From the NCBI GenBank assembly GCA_032871835.1, contig CM065301.1:21097291-21161290 (forward strand): 64,000 nt of DNA. Reading direction: 5' to 3'. This document shows positions 1-8,740 of the stretch, piece after piece; the stretch's first letter is position 1; each line of letters starts with the position of its first letter. Both the position numbers and the translations under genes were made by a program. Source of the stretch: Dipteronia dyeriana. Its lineage: Eukaryota; Streptophyta; Magnoliopsida; Sapindales; Sapindaceae. The notes beneath the pieces were generated by a model. That model ran no database searches. It saw only the letters and a program-made list of their open reading frames with translations, and was not told the DNA's origin.

Positions 1-1
1 G

Positions 2-552
2 CATGCAGGATTTTATAGGAGGTTTATTAAAGATTTCAGTGTCATATCTAAACCACTTTGTAACCTCTTATTAAAAGATGCAAAATTTGAATGGACACAA
101 GAGTGTGGAGAGTCTTTTAAAAAGATAGTTGACCTTTTAACATTTGCTCCTATCATGCAATCCCCTAATTGGTCACTGCCTTTTGAATTGATGTGTGATG
201 CGAGTGATTTTGATGTTGGAGCTGTCTTAGGACAAAGAAGAGAAGGTAAGCCTTTGTGATTTATTACGCAAGTAAAACTTTGAATAATGCACAAATGAAT
301 TACACCACCACTGAGAAAGAAATACTTGTTGTGATATTTGCATTGGATAAATTTCGGTCATAATTGAATGGCGCTTCAACCATTGTTTTTACTGATCATG
401 TTGCTTTGAAGTATTTAATGTCTAAACAGGATGCAAAGCCAAGATTGATTCGCTGGATTTTGTTGCTACAAGAATTCAATCTCACAATCAAGGATGAAAA
501 GGGTGCTGAAAATGTCGTTGCAGACCATTTATCACGACTCACCGCTGAATAG
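2..552 (+). pseudogene. Athila-type pol fragment: end of reverse transcriptase and RNase H
   Basis: Frame 2 opens with the RT thumb signature FYRRFIKDFS followed by SKPLCNLLL, then the RNase H start LPFELMCDASDFDVGAVLGQ with its catalytic Asp. An in-frame stop follows near 258. The RNase H continues in another frame from about 280 (TTTEKEILVVIFALDKFRS, then a stop) and at 364-552 ([11 protein letters not shown] and [11 protein letters not shown], the usual end of RNase H). It would have copied the element RNA into DNA and removed the RNA strand in virus-like particles. Several stops and a frameshift show it is dead. The start lies outside the window. Confidence 0.85.
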
Positions 553-719
553 TCATTTGATAAAACACCCATCAATGATTCTTTTCCTGATGATCTTTTA
601 TTCTCTATCACAACTTTGTCTTGGTATGCTGACATTGTTAATTATCTTACAACAGAAATGATGCCACTCGATTAGAATGCACATAACAAAAAGAAATTTT
701 TGAACGAGGTTAAACTTTT

Positions 720-1900
720 TTACTGAGATGACCCGTACTTATTCAAGTATTGTCCTGATCAAATTGTTCGACGGTGTATTCCAGGCAATGAGGTAAGTAG
801 TGTCTTTGAATTTTGTCATTCTGAAGCATGTGGTGGTCATTTTTCGTCAAAGAAAACGACTGCAAAAATCTTACAATGTGGATTTTATTGGCCCACCTTG
901 TTTAAAGACACACATGCATTCTGTAAAACCTGTGAAAATTGTCAAAAGTTAGGATCCATTTCCAAGCGAAACATGATGCCTTTAAACCCCATTCTTGTCA
1001 TTGAAATATTTGATTGTTGAGGAATTGATTTTATGGTTCCATTTCCACCGTCATTTGGATTTTTGTACATTTTGGTTGCCGTTGATTATGTGTCAAAATG
1101 GGTTGAGGCAATTCCTTGTTGAAATAATGATCACAAAACAGTGATTAAGTTTTTAAAGGAAAATCTTTTGAGTCGATTTGGAATCCCTCGAGCCATTATC
1201 AGTGATGGAGGCAAACACTTTTGTAACAAACCTTTTGGGTCTTTAATGAAGAAATATGGAGTCAAACACAAAATTGCCACACCATACCACCCTCAAACAA
1301 GTGGTCAAGTTGAGTTAGTAAATAGGGAGATAAAACATATCTTGCAAAAAACGGTTAACCCTGATCAAAAAGATTGGTCTTTTAGACTAAATAGTACACT
1401 TTGGGCATATCTCACTGCATGCAAAACAACTTTGGGTATGTCTCCTTATCGTTTAGTTTATGGAAAACCTTGCCACTTACCTGTTGAACTTGAGAAAAAA
1501 AGCAAATTGGGCCATTAAAGCTTTCAATTATAACCTAAATGATGCTGGTGAATTGCGCAAGTTGCAAATAAATGAACTTGAAGAATTAAGATATGATGCA
1601 TATGAAAATACAAAAATTCTTAAAGAAAAATCTAAAACCTTTCATGACAGACGAATTTTAAGAAGATCATTTGAAGTTGGTCAAAAGGTTTTGCTTTATA
1701 ATTCTTGACTTCATTTATTTCCTGGCAAATTGAAATCAAAATGGAGTGGTCCATTTGTTGTGAAACACGTGTATCCATAAGATGCCCTTGACATTGAGAA
1801 TCCTAGGAATGGTAATATGTTTAAAGTAAATGGACAACGTGTGAAACCATTCTTAGAAAATACAGATTTTCAAAAAGATTATGCTGTCCTTTTTTACCCT
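720..1900 (+). pseudogene. Athila-type integrase (pol C-terminal part)
   Basis: The HHCC zinc-binding region lies near 800-950 (FCHSEACGGHF, then CKTCENCQK). The catalytic core follows: first Asp in GIDFMVPFP, second Asp in IISDGGKHF, and Glu in [10 protein letters not shown]. The HPQTSGQ motif typical of Ty3/gypsy integrases is present at about 1290. After 1460 the frame shifts and the C-terminal part reads through [24 protein letters not shown], then stops near 1706. Stops at about 1018 and 1120 also break the frame. The enzyme would insert element cDNA into the genome. Positions 553-720 are the degraded pol link between RNase H and integrase. Confidence 0.85.
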
Positions 1901-1909
1901 TGTTCAAAG

Positions 1910-2000
1910 GTGAGTAAACAAATCTTTTGCTTTTGACTTTATTTGTATTTGCAATTATTATTTTTGTTTTTGTTCGCTTTTACGTTTTGAATTTATGCAG
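1910..2000 (+). other. Possible intron between pol and the extra genes of element A
   Basis: A donor-like AAG/GTGAGTAAA occurs at about 1907-1918 and a pyrimidine-rich stretch ends in TTATGCAG/GA at about 2000. The 91-nt AT-rich interval would suit a plant intron. In gypsy elements with extra downstream genes, splicing can create subgenomic messages. A second good acceptor (TTGTTTTGCAG) lies near 3710. No transcript evidence is available here, so this is inference from splice-site appearance alone. Confidence 0.35.
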
Positions 2001-2136
2001 GATTAATTTCTAGGTTCAAATTTTTTTTGGGTGTGTTTTGCTATATTACCCCGGTTAAGTGGCGGATATCGGTACTCCGTGACAATTCAAGTCTGTTTAA
2101 TTCAGTTTCTCAAATAACCGGTCCCCAAAACAAGGC

Positions 2137-2689
2137 ATGGACGAAATTTTCACAAACCTACGAAAACATTTTCCATCGTTGCCCCAAAATGCTCTAAAAA
2201 AGATTTACAAAGCACGTTCCGAAAGATTACGCTTACTGATGATAAACAAAATTCCTGTTGAAATCCGTTGGTTGATCGAAGCTAAGGTACGTCTAGCAGG
2301 TGAGTCTGCTGATTCATTTATATCTTACATGCCTGGTTTTGGATGAAGTAACCTTGCAAAAAAAAATGAAGAGCTAAGATGTTAGGGGTTACTTGTCACA
2401 AATGTGCACGTACAACTTGCAACACACGTTGTCGTTCTTTAGGAATGGTGTCTAATAATCGGGAAGATAAAATTTTATTCATTATGCATGGTTTGCGTAG
2501 GGAGTCATTGGATAATATCCTAACAACTCTTGATGCACATCCTAGTGGATATGTGCAAATGAAAATTGACCGATTATGGCCACAATTTAAAAAAGAACAT
2601 GCACAATATAGTCTTGGGAATCTGACTTTAAAAGACCCTGTTTGCCAATTTATAAGAAAATTGGATGAGAAGAATATCCCTGACCCATA
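2137..2689 (+). pseudogene. Unrecognised small Cys-rich protein gene between pol and LOG
   Basis: I do not recognise this gene. The first open part (2137-2346) encodes 69 residues beginning MDEIFTNLRKHFPSLP and rich in basic residues. A stop and a frameshift follow, then 2379-2690 encodes 103 residues containing CHKCARTTCNTRC, a Cys-X2-Cys-X4-Cys-X3-Cys pattern that could bind zinc. After it come NNREDKILFIMHGLRRESLD and LWPQFKKEHA. It lies where Athila elements often carry env-like or other extra genes, downstream of a possible splice acceptor at about 2000 and upstream of the LOG promoter. No signal peptide or membrane segment is apparent, so an env role is not supported. The two parts may have been one gene of about 190 codons; that is inference. 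Confidence 0.45.
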
Positions 2690-2699
2690 GAGGGCGTTG

Positions 2700-2916
2700 A
2701 AGCCGTTTCTGGACGTAAAACCAGAGGAAGATATGAGCCACAATCATAACTACCAGTAAATATCCTTTTATTTTTATTATCTTTTTCCTTCTGCATTTAA
2801 TGTCTTTTGTTATTATTGGTGTTTACTTTTGATTTTTGAACCATTTGGATCTAATATCATTGAAAAATACGCCGCTCTATCCATATAGGTGTATCATTGT
2901 GTTACCTTTTCGGGAT
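2700..2916. other. Non-coding spacer upstream of the LOG promoter
   Basis: After the unknown reading frame the sequence is T-rich and pyrimidine-rich (2760-2850). It leads to the TATA box at 2917. I see no reading frame or repeat here. It may be the upstream promoter of the captured LOG gene. Confidence 0.4.
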
Positions 2917-2927
2917 CTATAAATACA
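2917..2927 (+). promoter_or_regulatory. TATA box of the LOG gene
   Basis: CTATAAATACA lies 77 bp upstream of the LOG start codon at 2994. A transcript starting about 30 bp downstream, near 2950, would have a 40-45 nt A-rich leader. The start context is TTAATGG, with G at +4. This is a normal plant gene layout and suggests the LOG gene need not depend on the LTR promoter. Whether it came with the gene or evolved in the element cannot be told from the sequence. Confidence 0.5.
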
Positions 2928-2993
2928 AGCATTTGTTTTTTTTTATTCAAAGCACTCATAAACATTCGAAAGAAAAATTCAGAGAGTGCATTA

Positions 2994-3647
2994 ATGGGTT
3001 CACCTTCAACTAAACGATTCACAAACATTTGTGTGTTTGGTGGCACCAATTATGGGAAATACAGAGAGTTTGTTGATGCTGCAACTCATCTTGGTAAGGT
3101 TTTGACTGAGCGAAAAATACACCTAGTGTATGGAGGAGGTAACTTGGGATTAATGGGGTATGTTTCACGAACTGCACGAGACGAAGGTAGTCAAGTTCTG
3201 GGTATTGTCCCAAAACCTATGGCCGCAGCAGACATCATCGGAAAGACAAATGGTGATGAGCTAGCTGTTTCAGGTATGCTTGAAAGGTTGACTGCTATGT
3301 TACATCATCCTGATGCATTTATAACTTTGCTAGGTGGTTTTGGAACCTTAGAAGAAATCTTTACAATGGCATCCTGTGCGCAACTACACATCTATGAGAA
3401 ACCCATCGGTTTGTTGAATGTTAATAATTTTTATGATGGTTTGCTTTCATTTCTTGATCATGCTCAAAAAAATTATTACATTCCACCTTCAATCCGAAAA
3501 ATCTTTATCTTTGCTTCAAGTCCTCATGAGCTGATTGACTAGTTACAAGCTTTTAATTATGAGCCAGATCCCTCAACCTCCAAAATAGATTGGTCCATTG
3601 ATGAAGAGAACAAGAAACGCAGAATTGATCTGAATCTCGGTTTGTGA
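2994..3647 (+). pseudogene. LOG-like cytokinin riboside 5'-monophosphate phosphoribohydrolase, carried by retrotransposon A
   Basis: LOG enzymes release active cytokinin bases from cytokinin nucleotide monophosphates in the cytosol. From ATG 2994 the protein starts MGSPSTKRFTNICVFGGTNY, matching the LOG N-terminus. YGGGNLGLMG is at residues 46-55, and GMLERLTAM (94-102) retains the conserved Arg98. LLGGFGTLEE (112-121) is the PGGxGTxxE signature with Pro changed to Leu113; both Glu residues remain. GLLNVNNFYDGLLSFLD (139-155) is also family-typical. A TAG at 3540-3542 (codon 183) interrupts the frame. The same frame continues to TGA 3645-3647, giving 217 codons, the normal LOG length, ending KKRRIDLNLGL. 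No introns are present, although plant LOG genes usually have several, so this is a retrocopy. An in-frame ATG at 2889 would add 35 residues but lies upstream of the TATA box. Identity is secure; activity is doubtful. Confidence 0.9.
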
Positions 3648-3796
3648 TAGTCTCATGGTTTTTATGCATTTTATTTTCCTTTATTTTGTATTTCTTTTGT
3701 TGTTTTGCAGGATTTTGTTCTCTTTCAAGTTGTTCAGGTGATATCTTCTAAACCTTACATCTTTCTAAAGACATTAGGGACAATGTCTCGTTCTAG

Positions 3797-3810
3797 TTGG
3801 GGGGAGGGGA
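3797..3810 (+). other. Polypurine tract of element A
   Basis: TTGGGGGGAGGGGA directly precedes the 3' LTR start near 3815. It follows GACATTAGGGACAATGTC, the kind of sequence seen before Athila polypurine tracts. It primes plus-strand DNA synthesis. Its position downstream of LOG shows that LOG lies within the transposing unit and not beside it. Confidence 0.75.
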
Positions 3811-4315
3811 TAGTTGATGCAATAACTTTTGTTTTTCAAAAAAAAAAAAAAAACTAACTTATGACCATTTTTTTTTTGTAAAGATGACCGATAAGGAGAT
3901 CTTTTAGATACTTCTGAGACGTATCTTTATAGTTCTTATGCATTTTTTCCTCTCTTCTGACTATTTAAATTTATAAACTCTCTATTGTGATATCATTGAC
4001 TAATCCTTTTGTTCATTAAGTCATCTTGAGAAATTTTTCGAACTATTCTTGACACACGCACATTGACACGTGATTATGTGCAGTAAGTTGAGATTTTACG
4101 ATATTTAATTCTGAAACATCATTCAAGGGTAACAACTGAAGGCAGTGGTCTTGCTTAAAAATCTATATAGTAATAATAATAATAATAATTTTATATGTTT
4201 TGACCAAAACTCTTACTTAGTTGCCGGGCCTCATGCCTTAGTAAGCATACAGTGTTCATGTAAAACGGTGGAGTCTGGATAAGAATAAAGTACAGTTCCA
4301 TAGGCTCTTTAACTC

Positions 4316-4550
4316 GAGCAATTAAGTCCGAGGGGTGCTTCAACACCTAATGCCATAAGACCAACTGGTTTGGGAGTCATTGACCCAAAGCTCGTTACAC
4401 GGGTTAAAGAGAAAGCTTAAGAGAATTGTACTAAAAAAAAAACATCTGCAATCCGAGTAATTAAGCCCGTAGGAGTGTTTTAGCACTTAATACCCTAAAG
4501 CCAACTGGTTTGGGAGTCATTGGCCTAAAGCTTGCTACATGGATTAAAGA
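4316..4550 (+). repeat. Pair of about 95-bp direct repeats in the Athila-type LTR
   Basis: Copy one is 4316-4410 and copy two 4455-4550, spaced about 139 bp start to start. Both contain CCAACTGGTTTGGGAGTCAT and end in a GATTAAAGA/GGTTAAAGA motif. They are diverged but clearly related. Function unknown; they lie in U3. Confidence 0.75.
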
Positions 4551-5134
4551 TGGAATGTTTGTTTCAAATTTTGTTATAATAATAAAAAAAAGAATAAAAC
4601 TGCTGCCTAAGGAAGAAGCCTTGATGAAATTTCAGAATGAAAATGTTGTTTGATTTCAATTGAATCTCATAGTTATCGTGTTGATCTTTATTAAGCACAA
4701 GAAAGCTTGATTGATAACTCAATTGATGACCGGTTGTCAAATGGTGAGAAAAGAGGTATGTGAGAGTTTGTTTATTTGGTAGTTTAGAGATTTGAATTTG
4801 AGTTTTTACTATTTTCGCTTTAGTTGCTAGGGACTAGCAATAAGCTGGTTGAGGGGTGTGATTATCACTGGAAAGAGTACGTTTACTAAGGGATAATATC
4901 ATCATTTTACACTTCCAATATGATTAATTCCCCAATTTAGATATAATTTCGTTCGCTCGTTTAAATAAATGTGTTGTGTAGTAATGAGTGTATTTTTCTT
5001 TGTATTTCAGAGGTAATTAGATCAATTCAAAATTATGGAGAAGTCCGATGGCAAAACAAACGTCGTTTTCAAGTTTAGAACGTCAAAAACCTTAAGAAGG
5101 TCACGAAGAGCATTTTTGTAATTTTGACTATTCA

Positions 5135-5478
5135 CTGTTCACAGTTGACTTTCATTGTTCACAGTTGACTTTCACTGTTCCTGATGACGTGGCATATTCC
5201 TATTGGACCAAACTGCGAGTGCACCGTACACGCGACTGTAGAGAATCACATTCTAGAAGTCGGTGCACTGTTCATAGTTGATTTTCAGAAGATTATTGAC
5301 TGATGACGTGACACAATTCTATTGGCCCGAACTACGAGTGCATTGTTCACTATTGACTTTCACAGATGTGTTTACTGTTCACTGTTCACTATTCACTGAT
5401 GATGTGGTGAAATCTGGACGCTTCATTCTAAATTCATCCGATGATCAATTTTTTATCCGTATTTTGTATAAATAGGGG
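5135..5478 (+). promoter_or_regulatory. U3 promoter of element A: repeated TGACGTG/CCAAT modules and TATA box
   Basis: CTGATGACGTGGCA at about 5181 is followed by a CCAAT-type ATTGGACC. The module recurs near 5300 as CTGATGACGTGACA with ATTGGCCC, and partly near 5396. Between them are runs of the form ACTGTTCACAGTTGACTTT. GTATAAATAGGGG at 5466-5478 is a good TATA box, placing the transcript start near 5495. TGACGTG is a known bZIP core; binding here is inference. No coding frame is supported in this interval. Confidence 0.6.
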
Positions 5479-5764
5479 ACTTCTCCCCCATAATTTACAC
5501 ATTCTGAATCCAAATATGATATTAGATTTGTGAAATTCTCTCTTTTGTTCTCAAATTTTCAGTTTAAATAAAATAGTAATTTTCTAGTTAAATTATGATT
5601 AGTTTTTCAATTTGATATTTTTACTTAGTTTCTTTATTTAATATATATGTTTAGTATATTTACTCTTAGGTTTTAATTTTTGATAAGTAATATATATGCT
5701 TAGTATATTGATGCTTAGGTTTTATTTTTAATATTTATGTATAGTTTATTTGACCTTAAGTTCT

Positions 5765-7673
5765 TGTTAATAGAAAATTTACTCGAGGTGAGAAATTTCA
5801 GTTGACACTCTCGAGACCATTACTACGGAGGTGGTGGCCGGGGTTGGTACCTAATTTGTTCGAACAAAGGTGGGTGTTTGAATGTGAAAACAATGAGAAT
5901 GAGAATATAACTCTTTATTATAGATCACGTATGTCGTACAAAAATCACTCAAATACTCTCAATCTCGCTGAAGTACAATAGGGTGGCAACCTCGTGCCTG
6001 TCGAATAGTAGAATATAGCGATGACCGTGTTCTGAAGTCAGAATTTAGGCCGGAGTCGACTCTTTTTTTTTCTATGTTACTTGTTCTATCAGTTGTCCAT
6101 CCCCTGGTGATCAGGCTTGGCCATATTTATACATGGCCCAAGTAGTTTAAACTTGTGAATCTCCCACCAAGATTCTCTGAATCCATTCCCTCCTTATCGC
6201 CCGGGATATTTTATTTAAAAGTCATTGACTTTGGCTTAATGACAGAGTTGAGAATATCTTTGGTGGAGATTTGGTCCAACTTGGCATTGCTTCCCCAACT
6301 GCTTTTGGGACCAAAAGTGATTATTGGACCTAAGACAGGGTGTTTGGTAAAATCGCGGGGAAGTGCTTTTGGTCACTTTTAATTTCTCCCAACTGAGTTT
6401 TTGAGAAGTTACAAATACATGCTTTTGGATTTTGGCTTCTGCTTTTAGTAAACGCGTACAGTGATATTAAATGAAATTTTACTAAATTTCCAATTTGTCC
6501 TTGCCTTTAACGAATTTTTTTAAAAAAATTGGACTTATATTTTTGTACAAAAAAAAATATTGCCATAACTGTATAAAAAAAATTGGATAATTAATTCAAT
6601 AAAGTAGAATAAAAATGAAATAAAAAAATAAAGTAGAATAAAATAAAGAAATAAAGAAATAAAGAAATGAGGCTAATTAATTAAATAAAGTAGAATAAAA
6701 AATAGGGCTAATAAATTCAATAAAGTACTATAATTATATAACACTTAACACTAAACACAAATAAACAAGAAAAATGTAAAGTATAGCACATTAGTACCAT
6801 ATAGATGTCTATGTTCTTTTAGTAATTTTACACACTCACAACGCTTTTTATTTCAGTTTACCAAACACATTGAAATTGCTTTTAGTTCTCACAGCACTTT
6901 TGAAAATCAGATTACCAAACACTAAACTGATTCTTCCCACAACAATTCCAAAAGCAATTCCCCCCACAGTAATTTCAAAAGAACTTCTCCCCATATCACA
7001 ACAATGCCAAACTGGGCCTAAGTTTGTTTCCTTTTCGGACTCAATCACTTGCCCAGCACATACACGGTAATTTATCGTTCGTTAGAGTGTAGATGTGATT
7101 CTGTGTACCTTCAAGTTACGACGCCCCATGGAGGTCGTCAAGCATGGTGTTTGCTCCCTCAAAGTGTGGGAGGGGTATATCTGTGTCTTGGTACTAGGAG
7201 CTTGGTATAACCTTTTTCGTTCACTTGGGGCTTGATATGGCCCTATAGGCACCCTTTGATGGTAACAGAGCTTCGGGGGGCTCCATTCTCCTTATCCAGT
7301 TAGGTTCGAATCTTCCTTTGACGAAGTAGAGCGATGCTATAACGAGAACCTGATGTCTTTATAGGTCTTTTTTATGTCTGGAGAGGATGGCAGGCTTCTG
7401 GGGAGGTTACGAGATATTTTCGACCTTGGGGAGCCTGGATAGTCATTCATCCTTCCCCTGAATTCTTGTTTTGGTGTGAGGAGCCCGATCTGATCGTGTC
7501 AGACTCCACCCTAGATGCTTTTGAAGCTTGACGAATTTTCGTTGCTTCTGCAGGGTGGCTCCACATCTCGTCCTCAGGACCCGGGGCTCCATGGTGTGTA
7601 ATATCGAGCTTGGACTCGGGTTAGGAGAGTGAAAAATTTCTCTTTGGTCCTTAGCCAAATTTGGCTATTAACA
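5765..7673 (-). repeat. LTR of element E family, left copy, split by a MITE
   Basis: The edges form the inverted pair TGTTAATAG...CTATTAACA. Flanking 5-mers are GTTCT (5760-5764) and GTTTT (7674-7678), which could be a target duplication with one change. It matches 42844-43978 along its length except for an inserted MITE (6273-7018); without it the LTR is about 1160 bp. Read on the minus strand it has a TATA box (complement of 6125-6131). It is either a solo LTR or the 3' LTR of element E. The duplicated flank discussed under findings leaves this open. Confidence 0.75.
6273..7018. mobile_element. PIF/Harbinger-type (Tourist-like) MITE
   Basis: The ends are inverted: GGTCCAACTTGGCATTG on the left and, on the opposite strand at the right, GGCCCAGTTTGGCATTG. 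The 746-bp insert is absent from the related LTR at 42844-43978, whose uninterrupted site near 43330 reads GATAAGTTTG. TAA follows at 7019-7021. The left trinucleotide is TTT, so the 3-bp target duplication is imperfect. The interior is AT-rich, with AAATAAAGTAGAATAAA repeats at 6590-6720 and no transposase. It is non-autonomous. Confidence 0.8.
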
Positions 7674-8129
7674 GTTTTAATGTTTTATATTAAATATTTA
7701 TGCTTAGAAAATTTACGCTTAGTATTTTTTTTTCAATTTTTAAACTTAATATTTTTATTCATAGGTTTTAAAATTAATATTTATGCTTAATATATTTATA
7801 CTTAGTTTTTAATTTTAATATTTATGTTCAATTAGTCAAATTTAATATTTATTGTTAATTTAAATTTATGTTTAATATTTATGCTTAATTTTTAAATTTA
7901 AATTAAATATTTATGCTTAATTTTTAAATTTAAATTAAATATTTATGTTTCATTTATGTAAAAATTTATATACGTATACACAAAACGGTGAATTTTTATA
8001 TTTATAGTCAATTTCAATTACACCACTAATATGCATGCTCAATTTTTAACTTTAAATTAAATATTTATACTAATTTAAACATTATTTATTTTTATGCTTC
8101 ATTTATGTATTTTATTTTAATTTATATAT
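7674..8129. repeat. AT-rich tract, left piece (continues at 13686-13987)
   Basis: This is a degenerate array of phrases such as ATATTTATGCTTAATTTTTAAATTT. Joined across the MULE insertion to 13686-13987, it matches 43979-44703 almost end to end. The piece left of 5765 has similar composition. It has no coding content. Candidates are LTR U5 of element A, part of the E LTR, or the AT-rich 5' region of a hAT gene, since the other copy runs into hAT coding sequence. Confidence 0.6.
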
Positions 8130-8367
8130 GGGATTTTAGTAAAAATGGCCCATCTGAGGGCCTCTATTGTAAATATACCGTATAAAAAAAATTATAGCGA
8201 AAATGCCCCTAAAAGATGAAATTACCCTTAATGAGAAATACCCCCAATTCGTCCATGATTTTCCAATTGCCCTAACCCTCCCTACCAGCCGTCCCAGCCA
8301 TCCCAGTCATCCTGATTGACCCGATACCCCCAATTCATCCATCATCCCCGTGAAGCTGCTATTCGCC

Positions 8368-8740
8368 GTTAATCCGGCTCATCGACGTCGACCTTCACGA
8401 ACCGAGGACGCGTGGCGTGGGCATCTCACGGCTTCATTCATCATCCCTCACCATCCCACTGCTTCGATCGTTACCCTCACCATCTCTCTACTGCCGTTAA
8501 TCCGGCTTGTCGACGCGGCCTTCACAAAATGAGGACGTGTGGGAATTACACCGCTTCGTTCATCATCCGTCACCATCCCGCCGCTTCGTTTGTTATCCCT
8601 AACCATCTCTCCACCGATGTTAATCCTGCTCGTCGACTTTTGCCTTCACGAAACAAGGATGCGTGGGCATCCCGTCGCTTCTTTCATTATCCCTCACCAT
8701 CCTTCCGCTTATGGCTGCAGTCACTCCGTTCGTTGCACCA
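8368..8740. repeat. Tandem repeat in the left subterminal region of the MULE
   Basis: A unit of about 123-128 bp recurs nearly three times. GTTAATCCGGCTCATCGAC at 8368 recurs in variant form at 8496 and 8619, and CATCATCCCTCACCATCCC-like phrases recur in each. It is GC-richer than the surroundings. Subterminal tandem repeats are common in DNA transposons. Open frames across it differ between units, so I do not call a protein. Confidence 0.75.

Larger units (their letters stand above)
1..5764 (+). mobile_element. Element A: 5'-truncated Athila-type Ty3/gypsy retrotransposon carrying a LOG gene
   Basis: The window opens inside pol. In order come the end of RT and RNase H, integrase, a short unknown reading frame, a LOG-like gene, a G-rich polypurine tract and a long 3' LTR. 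The integrase contains the stretch [20 protein letters not shown], which is the wording I associate with Athila integrases. Athila elements normally have extra coding space between integrase and the 3' LTR; here that slot holds the LOG gene. The 5' LTR, gag, protease and most of RT lie before position 1. The LTR is interrupted at 5765 by another LTR and may continue in the AT-rich tract at 7674-8129 and 13686-13987; that continuation is inference. Athila assignment is fairly sure, the right boundary is not. Confidence 0.8.
3815..5764 (+). repeat. 3' LTR of element A (left part)
   Basis: The LTR begins about TGATGCAATAAC just after the polypurine tract. It holds a (TAA)n run at 4170-4188, a pair of 95-bp direct repeats (4316-4550), U3 repeats with TGACGTG motifs, and a TATA box at 5466. 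AT-rich R/U5-like sequence follows. At 5765 it is cut by an LTR of another family. No TG...CA right end is visible here. The AT-rich tracts at 7674-8129 and 13686-13987 have the same composition and may be its continuation. Confidence 0.65.

Noticed and set aside
2137..2346. Env-like protein of the Athila element
   Set aside because: No signal peptide, transmembrane segment or coiled-coil fusion region can be seen.
2889..2993. Upstream in-frame ATG giving a 35-residue N-terminal extension to LOG
   Set aside because: The ATG is upstream of the TATA box and the extension has no LOG similarity. The ATG at 2994 matches the family start.
3019..3213. Minus-strand open frame across LOG
   Set aside because: It is a shadow of the LOG frame; the plus-strand translation has clear family motifs.
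2994..3647. Bacterial lysine-decarboxylase-like contaminant as source of LOG
   Set aside because: The sequence is embedded in a plant retrotransposon, its wording matches plant LOG proteins, and base composition is like its neighbours.
5278..5475. 65-codon frame in the Athila-type LTR
   Set aside because: It covers the repeated U3 enhancer and TATA region; no protein motif.
6848..7070. Paired open frames on both strands near the LTR
   Set aside because: They are part of the MITE inverted end.
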